Shown: positions 42,431-52,319 of the stretch, one piece after another
How the letters are laid out: each line of letters starts with the position of its first letter
How positions within the stretch are numbered: the stretch's first letter is position 1
Assembly (NCBI GenBank): GCA_963714145.1
Contig: OY970235.1
Span: 5,518,001-5,582,000 of the forward strand
Length of the DNA stretch: 64,000 bases
From: JBBWZH01 sp035544115
GTDB taxonomy: Bacteria > Actinomycetota > Actinomycetes > Mycobacteriales > CADCTP01
Reading direction: 5' to 3'
Program-made: the position numbers and the translations under genes
Notes under the pieces: model-generated
Databases searched by the model: none
What the model was told of the DNA's origin: nothing
What the model saw: only the letters and a program-made list of their open reading frames with translations

Positions 42431-45325
42431 TCAGGATGCCTGGCCGGACCGTTCCAGCACCATTCGGGCGATATCGACCCGGGAGCGTAGGTCCAGCTTG
42501 GTCAGGATGTGCGAGACGTGCGTCTGCACGGTCCGCCGGGACAGGTAGAGCTGCCCGGCGATCTGCGGGTTGGACAGCCCGTCCGAGACGAACTCGGCGA
42601 CCCGGGCCTCGGCCGGGGTGAGGGCGTCCCAGCCGCGGTCCGGGCGGCGCCGCTGCGGCCGGGGCGACCGGCGGACGCCGAGCGCCCGGAACAGCGCCCG
42701 GACCCGGTCCACGTCGGACGCCGCACCCATCGCCTCGTACCGGCTCAGCGCGTCGCTGAGCACCGCGGCCGCCTCCTCCGGGCGGCCCTGCTCGGCGTGC
42801 GCGGCGGCGATGTCGATCAGCGCGTCGGCCAGCGCGGGCAGCATGCCGGTGCGGCGGTAGCGGTCGGCGGCCGCGGTCAGCCCGGCGACGTCCCGCGCCA
42901 GCAGGGCAGCACAGTGCGCGGCCACCGCGTTGGCCCGCGGCGACGCGTGCTCGCCGGCCCAGGTCGCGCCGACGGCCACCGCCTGCCGCGCGGTGTCCAG
43001 CTCACCCAGCCGCACCGCCAGCCGGGTCACCTCCAGGGTCAGCTCGCTGCTGCCGGTGTCGAAGCTGCCGAACTCGGCCAGCTCGGCGACCAGCGTGGCC
43101 AGCGCCGGCGCCGGCCCGGCGTCCCGCTCCCGCAGCAGCGCCCGGGCCACCGCCAGATCGCGCGCGCACCGGATGCCCACCTCGGCGGCCAGCTCGGTGC
43201 CGCGGGCAACCCGCTCGCGGGCGCCGTCGACGTCACCGCGGCGGGCCGCGATCAGCGCGTCCACCCCGGCCACGGCCACCCGCCAGCTGGGCACCGGCGG
43301 GGTCTCCATCGCCTCCGCCTCGGCCACCGCGTCGTCCCACCGGCCGGTCTCGTAGCAGATCAGCGCCACCGTGGCCTGGGCCATCGCCGCGCGCCGGACG
43401 TTGCCGACCCGGTCGGCCTCGGCCAGCACCTCCCGCACGATCACCTCGGCCTCCGCGGTCCGGCCGCCGACCAGCCGCTCCACCGCCTGGTTGTGGCCGA
43501 CCAGCAGCCGCAGGTCGGACAGCGCCGGGTCGGCGCCGGCCATCGCCAGCGCCTGCTCGTGCAGGCTGGCCGCGTCTTCCCAGCTGGCCGAGTTCGCGGT
43601 CACCGCGGCCAGGATCGCCAGCGCCCAGGCCGTCGCCACCCGGTCGCCCGCCGCGCGGCCCTGGGCGAGCGCCAGCTCGGCCAGCCGGCGGCACTCGGCG
43701 ATGCCGTCGGTCAGCCCGTAGGTGCGGGCCAGCAGGGTGTTCAGCCGGCCCTGGTGGGCCGGGCCGAGGCCGGGCGTGGCCAGCGCGCCGATCAGCGCCG
43801 GCCGCCCCTCGGCGACGCTGCCGAGGACGAGGTGGCAGTCGGTGCGCGTCCACAGCAGGTCGACCAGCAGGTCCGGGTCGGTCGTCCCACCGGCCACCCC
43901 GCCCGCGTCGGCGGCCAGCCGGGCGGCGGCCCGGGCGGCCACCCGCTCGGCGCCGGCCGTGTCACCGGTGCGCAACAGCGCGGTGGCCAGCCGGGCGGCC
44001 AGCAGGCCCGGCCGGGCGTCCGGGCCGGCGTGCTCCAGGGCGGCCTGCAGCAGGTCGGCGGCCACCCGCGGCGCCTGGTTGACCAACTGCTCGGCGTGCT
44101 CGGCCAGCCAGCCGGCCGGCCAGCCGGAGAGGTCGGCCACCGCATCCTGACCGGCCAGCGCGGCGTGCAGGTGCCGGGCCACCCGCAGCGCGGACGCGCC
44201 GCCGGCGGCCAGCGTCCGCGCGGTCTCCTCGTGCCAGGCCGCCCGGACCGCGGCGGGCACCTGCTCGTACAGCGCGGTACGGATCAGCGGGTGCCGGAAC
44301 CGCAGCGCCCGGCCGGCGTCGGTCAGCACGCCGGCCGCCCGGGCCTGCTGCAACGGGCCGAGCAGGTCGGCCACCGACCGGCCGGTGACCTGGCGCAGCT
44401 CGTCCACCTCGAACTCGGTGCCGAGCAGCGCCGCGGTGCTGAGCAGCTCCCGGACCGGGCCGGGCAGGAAGTCCAGCCGGTCGGCGATGGCGGCGGCCAG
44501 CGAGCCCGGCACCGCGCTGCCGGTCAGCTCGAGCAGCCCGTCCGGGCCGGGCGCCAGCGAGCCGGCCCGGCGCAGCGCGGCCACCAGCTCGGCCAGGTAG
44601 AGCGGGTTGCCGCCGGCGCCGCCGGCCAGCCGCAGCAGCTCGGTCCCGGCCGGCCCGCCGGCGAGCCCGCTGACCAGCTCCCGCACCGCGGCCGGCGGCA
44701 GCGGCTCCAGCCCGAGCACCGTCGCGCCGGGCAGGTCGACCAGCCCGCGGCGCAGCGCCGCCAGGTCGTCCCGGCCGGGTGCCGGGCGCATCCCGCCGAG
44801 CAGCAGCAGCGGCACCTGCCCGGCCGCCCGGGCCAGCCGGTACCAGAGCCGGACGGTGGCCTCGTCCGCCGACTGCAGGTCGTCGATCACCAGCACCAGC
44901 GGGGTTTCCACGCACAGGTCGTCGACCAGCGCGAGCAGGTGTTCGGTCGCGGCTACCACCGGGTCGGCGCCGCCGCGGCCGGCGCCGGCGTCGCCGCGGA
45001 GCAGCCCGGCGATGTCGGCCCGGCGCGGGTCGTCCGCGCCCGGCCGGACGCCCAGCGCGTCCAGGAACGGCAGCAGCGGGAACGCGCCGGCCAGCTCGTC
45101 GCCGACGCCGGCGGCGAGTTGACAGCCGGCCGCCTCGGCCGTCGCGGTGGCCGCGCGCAGCAGCGCGGACTTACCCACCCCCGGCTCGCCGATCAGCAGA
45201 GCCACCCCGCCGCGGCCGGCGGCCAGGCCGCTGACCAGCGCCTGCAGGGTGGCGAGCTCCGATTCGCGACCGATCAGGGTCGCCGACCCGTCGGCCACCG
45301 CCCCGATCGCCGCCGCATGCACCAC
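42431..45325 (-). CDS. LuxR family regulator of the LAL type (AAA ATPase + TPR-like + HTH)
   Basis: A 964-residue STAND-type regulator. N-terminal 'IGRESELATLQAL' and Walker A 'LLIGEPGVGKSALLRAA' (about 44-58), Walker B 'LVLVIDDLQSADEATV', a long helical repeat region, and a C-terminal LuxR HTH: 'LTPAEARVAEFVSDGLSNPQ' then 'YLSRRTVQTHVSHILTKLDL'. Such large regulators often control antibiotic or sugar pathways in actinomycetes and need ATP and an inducer. Neighbours give no clear target. GTG start; 94 nt separate it from the sigma gene upstream on the same strand. Confidence 0.9.
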   Translation of the reverse strand: MVHAAAIGAVADGSATLIGRESELATLQALVSGLAAGRGGVALLIGEPGVGKSALLRAATATAEAAGCQLAAGVGDELAGAFPLLPFLDALGVRPGADDPRRADIAGLLRGDAGAGRGGADPVVAATEHLLALVDDLCVETPLVLVIDDLQSADEATVRLWYRLARAAGQVPLLLLGGMRPAPGRDDLAALRRGLVDLPGATVLGLEPLPPAAVRELVSGLAGGPAGTELLRLAGGAGGNPLYLAELVAALRRAGSLAPGPDGLLELTGSAVPGSLAAAIADRLDFLPGPVRELLSTAALLGTEFEVDELRQVTGRSVADLLGPLQQARAAGVLTDAGRALRFRHPLIRTALYEQVPAAVRAAWHEETARTLAAGGASALRVARHLHAALAGQDAVADLSGWPAGWLAEHAEQLVNQAPRVAADLLQAALEHAGPDARPGLLAARLATALLRTGDTAGAERVAARAAARLAADAGGVAGGTTDPDLLVDLLWTRTDCHLVLGSVAEGRPALIGALATPGLGPAHQGRLNTLLARTYGLTDGIAECRRLAELALAQGRAAGDRVATAWALAILAAVTANSASWEDAASLHEQALAMAGADPALSDLRLLVGHNQAVERLVGGRTAEAEVIVREVLAEADRVGNVRRAAMAQATVALICYETGRWDDAVAEAEAMETPPVPSWRVAVAGVDALIAARRGDVDGARERVARGTELAAEVGIRCARDLAVARALLRERDAGPAPALATLVAELAEFGSFDTGSSELTLEVTRLAVRLGELDTARQAVAVGATWAGEHASPRANAVAAHCAALLARDVAGLTAAADRYRRTGMLPALADALIDIAAAHAEQGRPEEAAAVLSDALSRYEAMGAASDVDRVRALFRALGVRRSPRPQRRRPDRGWDALTPAEARVAEFVSDGLSNPQIAGQLYLSRRTVQTHVSHILTKLDLRSRVDIARMVLERSGQAS

Positions 45326-45419
45326 ACGACGAGGCTACCGATCAGCGGATGGACTGGACATCCTTCACCGCGATGGCAGATCCGGCCCATTCCCGCTCAG
45401 CCGGCGGCTAAGTGCTCAC

Positions 45420-45947
45420 CTAGAGCGTGCGGCCGAGCCCGGCGTCGGCCAGGGTGCCGCGCAGCGCGCGCAGCGCGTAGTACGAGCGGGACTTGACCGT
45501 GCCGGCCGGGATGCCCAACTGCTGTGCCGCCTCCGCCACCGTCCGGCCCTGGTAGTACAGCAGCGTGAGTACCTCGCGGTGCTCCTGGCTCAGCGTGGCC
45601 AACGCGTCCCGGACCACGTGCGCGGTGAGCAGCTTGTCGATCGGGTCGTGCGGCTCGGCGACGCCGTCCAGCGCGGCCGGGCCGACCTCGGCCGGCCGCC
45701 GGGCCTGCCGCCGCACCCGGTCGATGACCAGGTTGCGGACCACCGTGAACAGCCAGGGCCGGATCGCCGCCGGCTCGGCCAGCAGCCGGTCCGAGTGCCG
45801 CCAGGCGGCGACCATCGCCTCCTGCGTGATGTCCTGGGCCTGCTGCCAGTCGCCCGAGGTGAGCCGCGCGGCGTACCGCAGCAGCGCTGCCTCGTTGTTG
45901 CGGCACAGCTCGCTGATCGTCGGCTCCGGGATCGCCGTGTCCACCAT
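45420..45947 (-). CDS. ECF sigma factor (SigK/SigL-like)
   Basis: A 175-residue sigma factor from ATG 45947, which has GAGGAGGT 4 nt upstream. Region 2: 'LLRYAARLTSGDWQQAQDIT' plus 'QEAMVAAWRHSDRL' and 'PWLFTVVRNLVIDRVRR'; region 4: 'LATLSQEHREVLTLLYYQGR' plus 'TVAEAAQQLGIPAGTVKSRS'. A longer frame to 46043 is rejected. No adjacent anti-sigma gene with a zinc finger or membrane anchor is seen, although this class usually has one. The SSI-like gene starts divergently 143 nt away. Confidence 0.9.
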   Translation of the reverse strand: MVDTAIPEPTISELCRNNEAALLRYAARLTSGDWQQAQDITQEAMVAAWRHSDRLLAEPAAIRPWLFTVVRNLVIDRVRRQARRPAEVGPAALDGVAEPHDPIDKLLTAHVVRDALATLSQEHREVLTLLYYQGRTVAEAAQQLGIPAGTVKSRSYYALRALRGTLADAGLGRTL

Positions 45948-46090
45948 GTCAACCTCCTCAGCCACCCGCCGGGCGATCCGGCCGCACCGCATCTGACTGA
46001 AATGGTGCGTGCCGGCCGGGCTGCGCCACATCGGCCAGGTCACGTAGATGCGAATGACGCCGGCCCGGCGCGATGGCGGAGGATGCCGTC

Positions 46091-46432
46091 ATGGGCCCTA
46101 CGCCACCCCCGCCGGACCAGCACCCGTCCCGGCTGCAGATCACGGTCTGGCCCGGCCCCGGGCTGGCGCCGAGCCGGTGGACGCTGACCGCCGATCCGCC
46201 CGGCGGTGACCACCCGGACCCGGCCGCCGCCTGCGCGGCGCTGGCCGCCGCACCCCGGCCGTTCGCCCCGGTGCCGGCCGGCACGATCTGTGCCCAGGTC
46301 TACGGCGGCCCGCAGACCGCGGCCATCGAAGGGAGCTGGGCCGGCCAGCCGGTGCGGGCCAGCTACTCCCGGGTGGACGGCTGCCAGATCGCCCGCTGGA
46401 ACGCCCTCGCCGCGGTGTTCCAGACCGGCTGA
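46091..46432 (+). CDS. Subtilisin-inhibitor-like (SSI family) protein without signal peptide
   Basis: A 113-residue protein from ATG 46091 (GGAGG 8 nt upstream). 'WTLTADPPGGDHPDPAAACA', 'ICAQVYGGPQTAAIEGSWAG' and 'SYSRVDGCQIARWNALAAVF' follow the SSI fold pattern. Only three cysteines remain; the first, usually LTC-x-PPGG, is Ala here, so the first disulfide cannot form. There is no signal peptide, so it would stay inside the cell unless exported otherwise. The next gene, 180 nt downstream on the same strand, is a secreted subtilisin-like protease. SSI assignment is by recalled pattern. Confidence 0.7.
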   Translation: MGPTPPPPDQHPSRLQITVWPGPGLAPSRWTLTADPPGGDHPDPAAACAALAAAPRPFAPVPAGTICAQVYGGPQTAAIEGSWAGQPVRASYSRVDGCQIARWNALAAVFQTG

Positions 46433-46612
46433 CCCGGCCCGCCGCGACGGTGGCGAGCCGCCGCTGCGGGCGGCATAGCGGGAGATTTCGGGCGTTGTCC
46501 CGCTCCGCCGGAATCGCCCCTTGCCTGCGTCGGCGGCGCGGGTCAGGCTCGGTCCGGCTCCCTGGGCCGCGACCGCGGCCGGCCGCCTGGCGGGTGCCGG
46601 AGGGGAAACGTC

Positions 46613-49600
46613 GTGCGCAGGTTGCCCGTTCTCGTCGCGGCCGGACTCGTCGCCGCCGCCACTGCCGCCACCCAGGGCCCGCTCCCGGCGGCCGCCACCC
46701 CGACCGCCCCCGGCCCGGCAGCCGCCGGTCCCGCCAGCGCGGCCGGCTCGGCGATCACGGCCGGCCCGGCAGCCGCGGCCGGCTCGGCTGCAGCAGCCGG
46801 CTCGGCGGGCGCGGCCGGTGGGCCGAAGCTGGCGGTCGGGGGTTACGACGTCACCCTGATCACCGGCGACAAGGTGCGGCTGACCGTGCAGCCGGACGGG
46901 CGGCAGAGCGCCGCGGTGGTGCCGGCGGCCCGCGACGACGGGCGGACGCCGTCGGTGCAGACGCAGGTCCGGGACGGCCGGCTGTACGTCATCCCGGACG
47001 ACGCGGCCGGCTACCTCGGCAGCCGGCTGGACCGGGAGTTGTTCGACGTGACCGGGCTGGTCGCGGCCGGGTACGACGACCGGCACGCGGGCTCGGTGCC
47101 GGTGATCGTCGACTACCGCGCCGGCACCGGCGCCCTGCCACCGGGGATGCGGCAGACCGCCCGGCTGGCCTCGATCGGCGCGCTGGCCGCCCGGGTGTCC
47201 ACAGTGGATGCGCCCAGGTTCGGCCGGGCGATGGCGGCGCAGGCCCGGCAGGACAAGCCGAGCCGACCGTCCACTCCGGACGGAACCACCGCGGCTGGGC
47301 CGCGGCCGAAGCCGCAGACCGTCCCGGCCAGCGGGCTGTTCAACGGCATCGACAAGATCTGGCTGGACAGCAGGGTCCGGGTGTCCGATGAGGACAGTGC
47401 GGCGCAGGTGGGTGCTCCGGCGGCCTGGGCGGCCGGCCTGACCGGCGCGGACGTCCCGGTGGCGGTGCTGGACACCGGCATCGACAGCACCCACCCGGAC
47501 CTGGCCGGCAAGGTCACCGGGTCGGCCAACTTCTCCGGCGCCGGGTCCGACACCGACCACTTCGGGCACGGCAGCCACGTCGCGTCGATCATCGCCGGCA
47601 CCGGCGCCGCGTCCGGCGGCAGCCGGCGCGGCATCGGCTTCGGCGCCGGCCTGCTGAACGTGAAGGTGCTCGACGACAACGGCAACGGCACCGACTCGGG
47701 CCTCATCGCCGGCGCCGAGTGGGCCGCCCAGCACGGCGCGAAGGTGGCCAACCTGAGCCTGGGCAGCCAGGGCTTCCACAACGACGGGACCGACCCGCTC
47801 AGCCAGGCGATCAACCAGCTCACCGAGCAGTACGGCACGCTGTTCGTGGTGGCCGCCGGCAACGACGGCCCCGGCGACTGGACGATCACCGCCCCCGGCA
47901 CCGCGGACCGCGCGCTGACCGTCGGCGCGGTCGACAAGCAGGACGTGCTCGCCCCGTTCTCCAGCCGCGGTCCGCGGGTCGGCGACGCCGCGATCAAGCC
48001 GGACATCACCGCTCCGGGCGTCGGCATCATCGCCGCGAAGGCCGCCGGCAGCACGCTGGGCGAGCCGGTGGACGACGTCTACATGTCGCTGTCCGGCACC
48101 TCGATGGCCACCCCGCACGTGGCCGGCGCCGCCGCGGTGCTGCTGCAGCAGCACCCGGACTGGACCGCCGACGAGGTGAAGGCCGCGCTGGTCGGTACCG
48201 CCGCGCCGGCCGCCGCCGGCTACCCGGTCTTCCAACAGGGCGGCGGCCGGCTCGACCTGGCCCGGGCCACCGCGCAGCCGGTGGTCACCGAGACCGCGTC
48301 GCTGAGCCTCGGCTTCTTCGCCTATCCGCAGGCCGGCGCGCAGCCGGTGACCAGGCCGATCAGCTACCGCAACACCGGCAGCGCCGCAGTCACCCTGGCG
48401 CTGACCGCCGGCGTGACCGACCAGGACGGCACCGCGACCGCGCCCGGCGCGCTGGCCCTGAGCGCGAACCAGGTCACCGTGCCGGCCGGCGGCAGCGCGC
48501 AGGTGTCGGTCACGGTCGACCCCCGGATCGGCGGCTTCGGCCTGTACGGCGGCTACATCACCGCGACCGCACCGGGCGGCGTCGTGCTCCGGACGGCGGT
48601 CGGCTACTACCGCGAGTCGCTCCGGTACAACCTGACCGTCCAGGGGATCGCCCGGGACGGCCGGCCGGCCGGCGGCATCAGCAGCCTGGACGTGCTGAAC
48701 GTGGACGACCGGAGCCGCTACCTGGCCAGCCTGATCGGCTTCACCGACGGCTCGGTCACGCTGCGGGTGCCGCCCGGCCACTACGCCCTGTTCGGCTACC
48801 TGTTCACCTACGACGAGCCGAGCGTGTACGCGCTGGACGGGGCGGCCGTGCACGCCCCGGAGGTGACCGTCGGCGGCGACACCACGGTGCTGCTGGACGG
48901 CCGGCGGGCCACCGAGATCGTGCCGAAGACGCCGGACGCCACCGAGCCGTCCACGATCACGCTGGACTACTACCGGTCCGACGCGCTCGGCCGCAGCTAC
49001 GAGCACAGCTTCACGCTGACCCCGCCGATCAGCCACGCGTACGCGGCGCCGACCGGCCCGGTGCGGATCGGCAGGTTCGAGTTCTACAGCCAGTTCTCGC
49101 TGCGCGCGCCGATCATCCGGCTGCGCACCACCGGGCCGGCCGCGACCGACGTGCCCGCGCTCTACGCGGTCGGCTCGCCGCAGTTCGACGGCCACCGGAG
49201 GCTGCCGGTGGTGTACGCCGGGCTCGGCCGCACCGCCGACCTGGCCGGCCTGGACCTGCACGGCAAGGTCGCGCTGATCCGCCGCGGCGAGATCACGTTC
49301 CTGGAGAAGATGCGCAACGCGACCGCGGCCGGGACGGCGCTGATCCTGATCTTCAACCACTCCCCCGGCCAGCTGTTCATCGGCGGCGCGCCGGACACCG
49401 CGCCGGCGCTGTCGATGACCCAGGCTGCTGGTGAGGCGCTGCTCGCGCTGACCAGCCAGGGCCCGGTCACGATGGACCTGACCGGTGTGGTGGTCAGCCC
49501 GTACCAGTACGACCTGATCTTCCCGGAGCCGAACCGGATGCCGGCCCGGTTCAGCTACCCGGTCGGGCCGTCGAACGTGGCCAGGCTGGACACCAGCTAC

Positions 49601-50515
49601 CACAGCGACCTCACCCCCCGACCGGCCGGCGAGGTGCGCTACTCGTGGCGGCCGTGGCAGTCGTTCGCGTTCGCGTTCCTGCGCACCATGCCCACCCCGC
49701 TGCACCGGCGCGAGTACGTGTCCACAGGCGACACCCGCTGGCAGCACAACGTGTACGCGTTCTCCTCGCCGGAGGTGCCGTTCGGCTCCGGCGGGTTCGA
49801 GGCGCCGACCACCTACCGGCCCGGGCAGCGGCTGACCGACACCTGGTGGGCGCAGCCGGCCCGGCCCGGTGCGCTGCCGGTGGATCTCGGCGGCACGGCC
49901 ACCCGCACTGGCGACACGGTCGCCCTGACCCTGCCGCCGTTCCTGGACGCGCGGGGCCACTGGGCCTGGCTGGATGCCACCGACCGCGCCACCCTGGCGC
50001 TCTACCGGGACGGCCAGCTGATCGGCAGTGCCGACGGCGGCCAGGGCAGCTTCCCGGTACCGCCGGGCCCGGGCACCTACCGGATCGACCTGGACGTCAG
50101 CCGGACCGCCGACTGGTGGCCACTGTCCACATCGACCAGTACGAAGTGGACGGTGCGGTCGTCCCGACCGCGGTCGGGCAGCGCGGTGCTGCCGCTGCTC
50201 AGCCTGAACTACGGCGTCGCGCTGGACCCGCGCAACCGCGGTCGCCTGCCCGGCACGATGCTGCTGACCGTCGGGCACATCCCGGGCGCCACGGCATCCC
50301 GGATCACCGACACGAAGGTCTGGACCTCCGCCGACAGCGGCACCACCTGGACGCCCGCGCCGGTGCTCCGGACCGGCCACAATGGACAGTTCCGGGTGCT
50401 GCTGCCGCGCCCGCACAGGTCGGACGGCTTCGTCTCGGTCAAGGTGGTCGCGACCGACGGCAACGGCGGCAAGGTGCAGCAGATCATCACCCGGGCCTGG
50501 GCGGTGCTCACCTGA
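46613..50515 (+). CDS. Large secreted S8 (subtilisin-like) serine protease with PA domain
   Basis: A 1300-residue protein. A signal peptide (residues 1-about 27) is followed by an Ala/Gly/Pro/Ser stretch to about 70. The triad is D287 ('VAVLDTGIDSTHPDL'), H319 ('HFGHGSHVASIIAG') and S497 ('GTSMATPHVAGAAAVL'). After the catalytic domain come beta-sandwich regions and a PA-like domain ('GKVALIRRGEITFLEKMRNA'). This is the common actinomycete S8 exoprotease of 1100-1300 residues; it probably digests extracellular protein. GTG start with GGAGGGG about 7 nt upstream. The SSI-like gene upstream may encode a related inhibitor. Confidence 0.92.
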   Translation: MRRLPVLVAAGLVAAATAATQGPLPAAATPTAPGPAAAGPASAAGSAITAGPAAAAGSAAAAGSAGAAGGPKLAVGGYDVTLITGDKVRLTVQPDGRQSAAVVPAARDDGRTPSVQTQVRDGRLYVIPDDAAGYLGSRLDRELFDVTGLVAAGYDDRHAGSVPVIVDYRAGTGALPPGMRQTARLASIGALAARVSTVDAPRFGRAMAAQARQDKPSRPSTPDGTTAAGPRPKPQTVPASGLFNGIDKIWLDSRVRVSDEDSAAQVGAPAAWAAGLTGADVPVAVLDTGIDSTHPDLAGKVTGSANFSGAGSDTDHFGHGSHVASIIAGTGAASGGSRRGIGFGAGLLNVKVLDDNGNGTDSGLIAGAEWAAQHGAKVANLSLGSQGFHNDGTDPLSQAINQLTEQYGTLFVVAAGNDGPGDWTITAPGTADRALTVGAVDKQDVLAPFSSRGPRVGDAAIKPDITAPGVGIIAAKAAGSTLGEPVDDVYMSLSGTSMATPHVAGAAAVLLQQHPDWTADEVKAALVGTAAPAAAGYPVFQQGGGRLDLARATAQPVVTETASLSLGFFAYPQAGAQPVTRPISYRNTGSAAVTLALTAGVTDQDGTATAPGALALSANQVTVPAGGSAQVSVTVDPRIGGFGLYGGYITATAPGGVVLRTAVGYYRESLRYNLTVQGIARDGRPAGGISSLDVLNVDDRSRYLASLIGFTDGSVTLRVPPGHYALFGYLFTYDEPSVYALDGAAVHAPEVTVGGDTTVLLDGRRATEIVPKTPDATEPSTITLDYYRSDALGRSYEHSFTLTPPISHAYAAPTGPVRIGRFEFYSQFSLRAPIIRLRTTGPAATDVPALYAVGSPQFDGHRRLPVVYAGLGRTADLAGLDLHGKVALIRRGEITFLEKMRNATAAGTALILIFNHSPGQLFIGGAPDTAPALSMTQAAGEALLALTSQGPVTMDLTGVVVSPYQYDLIFPEPNRMPARFSYPVGPSNVARLDTSYHSDLTPRPAGEVRYSWRPWQSFAFAFLRTMPTPLHRREYVSTGDTRWQHNVYAFSSPEVPFGSGGFEAPTTYRPGQRLTDTWWAQPARPGALPVDLGGTATRTGDTVALTLPPFLDARGHWAWLDATDRATLALYRDGQLIGSADGGQGSFPVPPGPGTYRIDLDVSRTADWWPLSTSTSTKWTVRSSRPRSGSAVLPLLSLNYGVALDPRNRGRLPGTMLLTVGHIPGATASRITDTKVWTSADSGTTWTPAPVLRTGHNGQFRVLLPRPHRSDGFVSVKVVATDGNGGKVQQIITRAWAVLT

Positions 50516-50602
50516 CAGACGGCTGACCTGGCGGCGCCGGGCCGGGCCGGCGCCGCTGGGGGCCGGCCCTGGGGCCGGCTTGAGATCAGCCGGGGCGCCG
50601 GC

Positions 50603-51265
50603 TCAGCGGCCCAGCCCGGCCACCAGGTTGATCGTGCTGGCCAGGATGACCGCGCCGAACAGGTACGAGAGCAGCGCGTGCCGCAGCGCCACCGCCCGCA
50701 TCCGGCTGTTGGTGAACTCGGTGTCGGAGACCTGGAACGTCATCCCGATGGTGAACGCCAGGTAGGCGAAGTCCAGATAGGTGGGTTTCTCGTCCTGGTT
50801 GAAGTCGACCCCGCCGTCCGGGTCGACGTAGTACAGCCGGGCGTAGCGCAGCATGAAGACCACGTGCACCACCGCCCAGGACGCCACCACGCTGGCCAGC
50901 GCCAGCGCGATCTGCACCACCGCGGTGGCCCCGCTCTGCGACCCGGTGCTGGCGATCACCAGCCCGACCGCGCCCAGGCTGGCCACGCTGGCCAGCAGCA
51001 GCACCGCGTCGGCGGTGGCCTGCCCCGGGTCCTCCCGGCCGGCCCGGACCGCGGTCGCCTCGGCGTCCAGCCGGCGCACGGTCAGCCACTCCCAGGCCAC
51101 GTAGCCGGCCGCCGCGATCTCCCAGCCCAACTGCGGCCCGAGCTGCCAGGGGCCGAGCATCGAGGTGAGCACCCCGGCGAGGAGCCCGACCAGGCCGACC
51201 AGGGCCACCCGGGCCCGCGCCGAGCCGGCCATGTCCGCCGGCCGCCGGGGCCGGTCACTCGTCAC
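50603..51265 (-). CDS. DUF1345 membrane protein
   Basis: About 220 residues with four or five hydrophobic segments and the family blocks 'WAVVHVVFMLRYARLYYVDP' then 'YLDFAYLAFTIGMTFQVSDT' and 'LRHALLSYLFGAVILASTIN'. DUF1345 proteins are inner-membrane proteins without known function. GTG 51265 is chosen; ATG 51232 and GTG 51292 are alternatives, none with a clear ribosome site. Convergent with the S8 protease, separated by a GC-rich inverted-repeat spacer. Confidence 0.85.
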   Translation of the reverse strand: MTSDRPRRPADMAGSARARVALVGLVGLLAGVLTSMLGPWQLGPQLGWEIAAAGYVAWEWLTVRRLDAEATAVRAGREDPGQATADAVLLLASVASLGAVGLVIASTGSQSGATAVVQIALALASVVASWAVVHVVFMLRYARLYYVDPDGGVDFNQDEKPTYLDFAYLAFTIGMTFQVSDTEFTNSRMRAVALRHALLSYLFGAVILASTINLVAGLGR

Positions 51266-51323
51266 AACCGGCAGTCGTACCCGACCCGCCACCAGGTGTC
51301 GAGCCCCCCACCCGACCCGCCGG

Positions 51324-52019
51324 TCAGGCCGAACCGCTCGGCGGCTCCGGCCGGTCGTGCGGCGGCGCCGCGGCGGGCGGGCCCGGCCGGGTGCTGCCGT
51401 CGGCGAGCCGGGCCAGCCAGTCGAGCACCGGCTTCACCCCGGCCTGCACCACCGCATTGGTACGCGCCACCGTCCGCTGCAGGTCGGCGCCGACCTGGAC
51501 GGCGTACTGGACGAAGCTGATCGCCGCCGGCATGGCCAGATCCGGATCGCACCAGACGGCGCCCTCACCGGCCGCCCAGCCGGCCGTGCCGGTCGCCCAC
51601 TCGCCGTACATCGAGGCCAGGTCGGGGTAGCGCGGGGCGTCGTAGCCCGGGCCGACCCGGCCGGTGAAGTCGACCAGCGCGACCACCCGGGCGTGCTCGG
51701 CCCGCCAGCCGGTCTCATGCTCCACGTACCGGCCCCAGAGCCGGACCGCGCCGACCACGCCGTGCGCCGGCGAGCCCGGGTCGCCACACTGGCACGCCCG
51801 GATCGGCTCCCGGTGCGCCCAGATCCCGCACCGGGACCGCAGCGCCGGCACCTGGTGCCCGGGCCAGACCCGGAACGGCGCGCAGTTGCCGAAGCCCACC
51901 CCGTCCAGGCCGCGGCAGATCGCCGTCTGCGCCCCGGACTCCCACACGTGCGGCACCCCGAGGCCGACCAGGTCGCCGGCCGAGGAGACCCGCCAGCGGC
52001 GGAAGCCGATGACGCTCAT
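51324..52019 (-). CDS. Conserved-looking hypothetical protein, Cys/His/Trp-rich
   Basis: A 231-residue protein that I do not recognise. It has 'CRGLDGVGFGNCAPFRVW', 'RSRCGIWAHREPIRACQCG' and 'GVVGAVRLWGRYVEHETGW' in the first 120 residues: five cysteines plus several His, so a metal site is possible. The rest is helical with a Pro-rich C terminus. No signal peptide or membrane segment. Its ATG overlaps the stop of a 39-codon ORF (ATGA), so it is translationally coupled to that ORF. Confidence 0.7.
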   Translation of the reverse strand: MSVIGFRRWRVSSAGDLVGLGVPHVWESGAQTAICRGLDGVGFGNCAPFRVWPGHQVPALRSRCGIWAHREPIRACQCGDPGSPAHGVVGAVRLWGRYVEHETGWRAEHARVVALVDFTGRVGPGYDAPRYPDLASMYGEWATGTAGWAAGEGAVWCDPDLAMPAAISFVQYAVQVGADLQRTVARTNAVVQAGVKPVLDWLARLADGSTRPGPPAAAPPHDRPEPPSGSA

Positions 52020-52135
52020 CCGGGGGCCGGGACCGGCTCCGGACGGGGGGCCGCGGGCTCCTGTGCCGGCGGCAGATCGGCCGGCTCGAACTCCGGCCAC
52101 TCGCCTTCACGCACCGGCTCACCGATGTTCGCCAT
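52016..52135 (-). CDS. Small ORF (39 aa) coupled to the downstream hypothetical gene
   Basis: ATG 52135 opens a 39-residue acidic, Pro/Glu-rich peptide beginning MANIGEPVREGEWPEFEPAD. Its stop overlaps the next ATG (ATGA). The overlap and reasonable composition suggest it is translated, perhaps as a leader for coupling. No family recognised. Confidence 0.5.
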   Translation of the reverse strand: MANIGEPVREGEWPEFEPADLPPAQEPAAPRPEPVPAPG

Positions 52136-52319
52136 GCCGGCCATTGTCCCCCAACAACCGCCCGGCGGCGCCCCTCAGATCGCCAGCCGGCCGCGGTGCG
52201 GCGGCCCGGGTTGAACCCGGGCCGGGCCCGGTCCGTGTAGTTCCAGGTGCGGGCCGACCCGGCCGGCGGGGCAGGGCTGGGTGCGGTCGGCCGAACCGAT
52301 CCGAGGGAGGCTCCACCAG

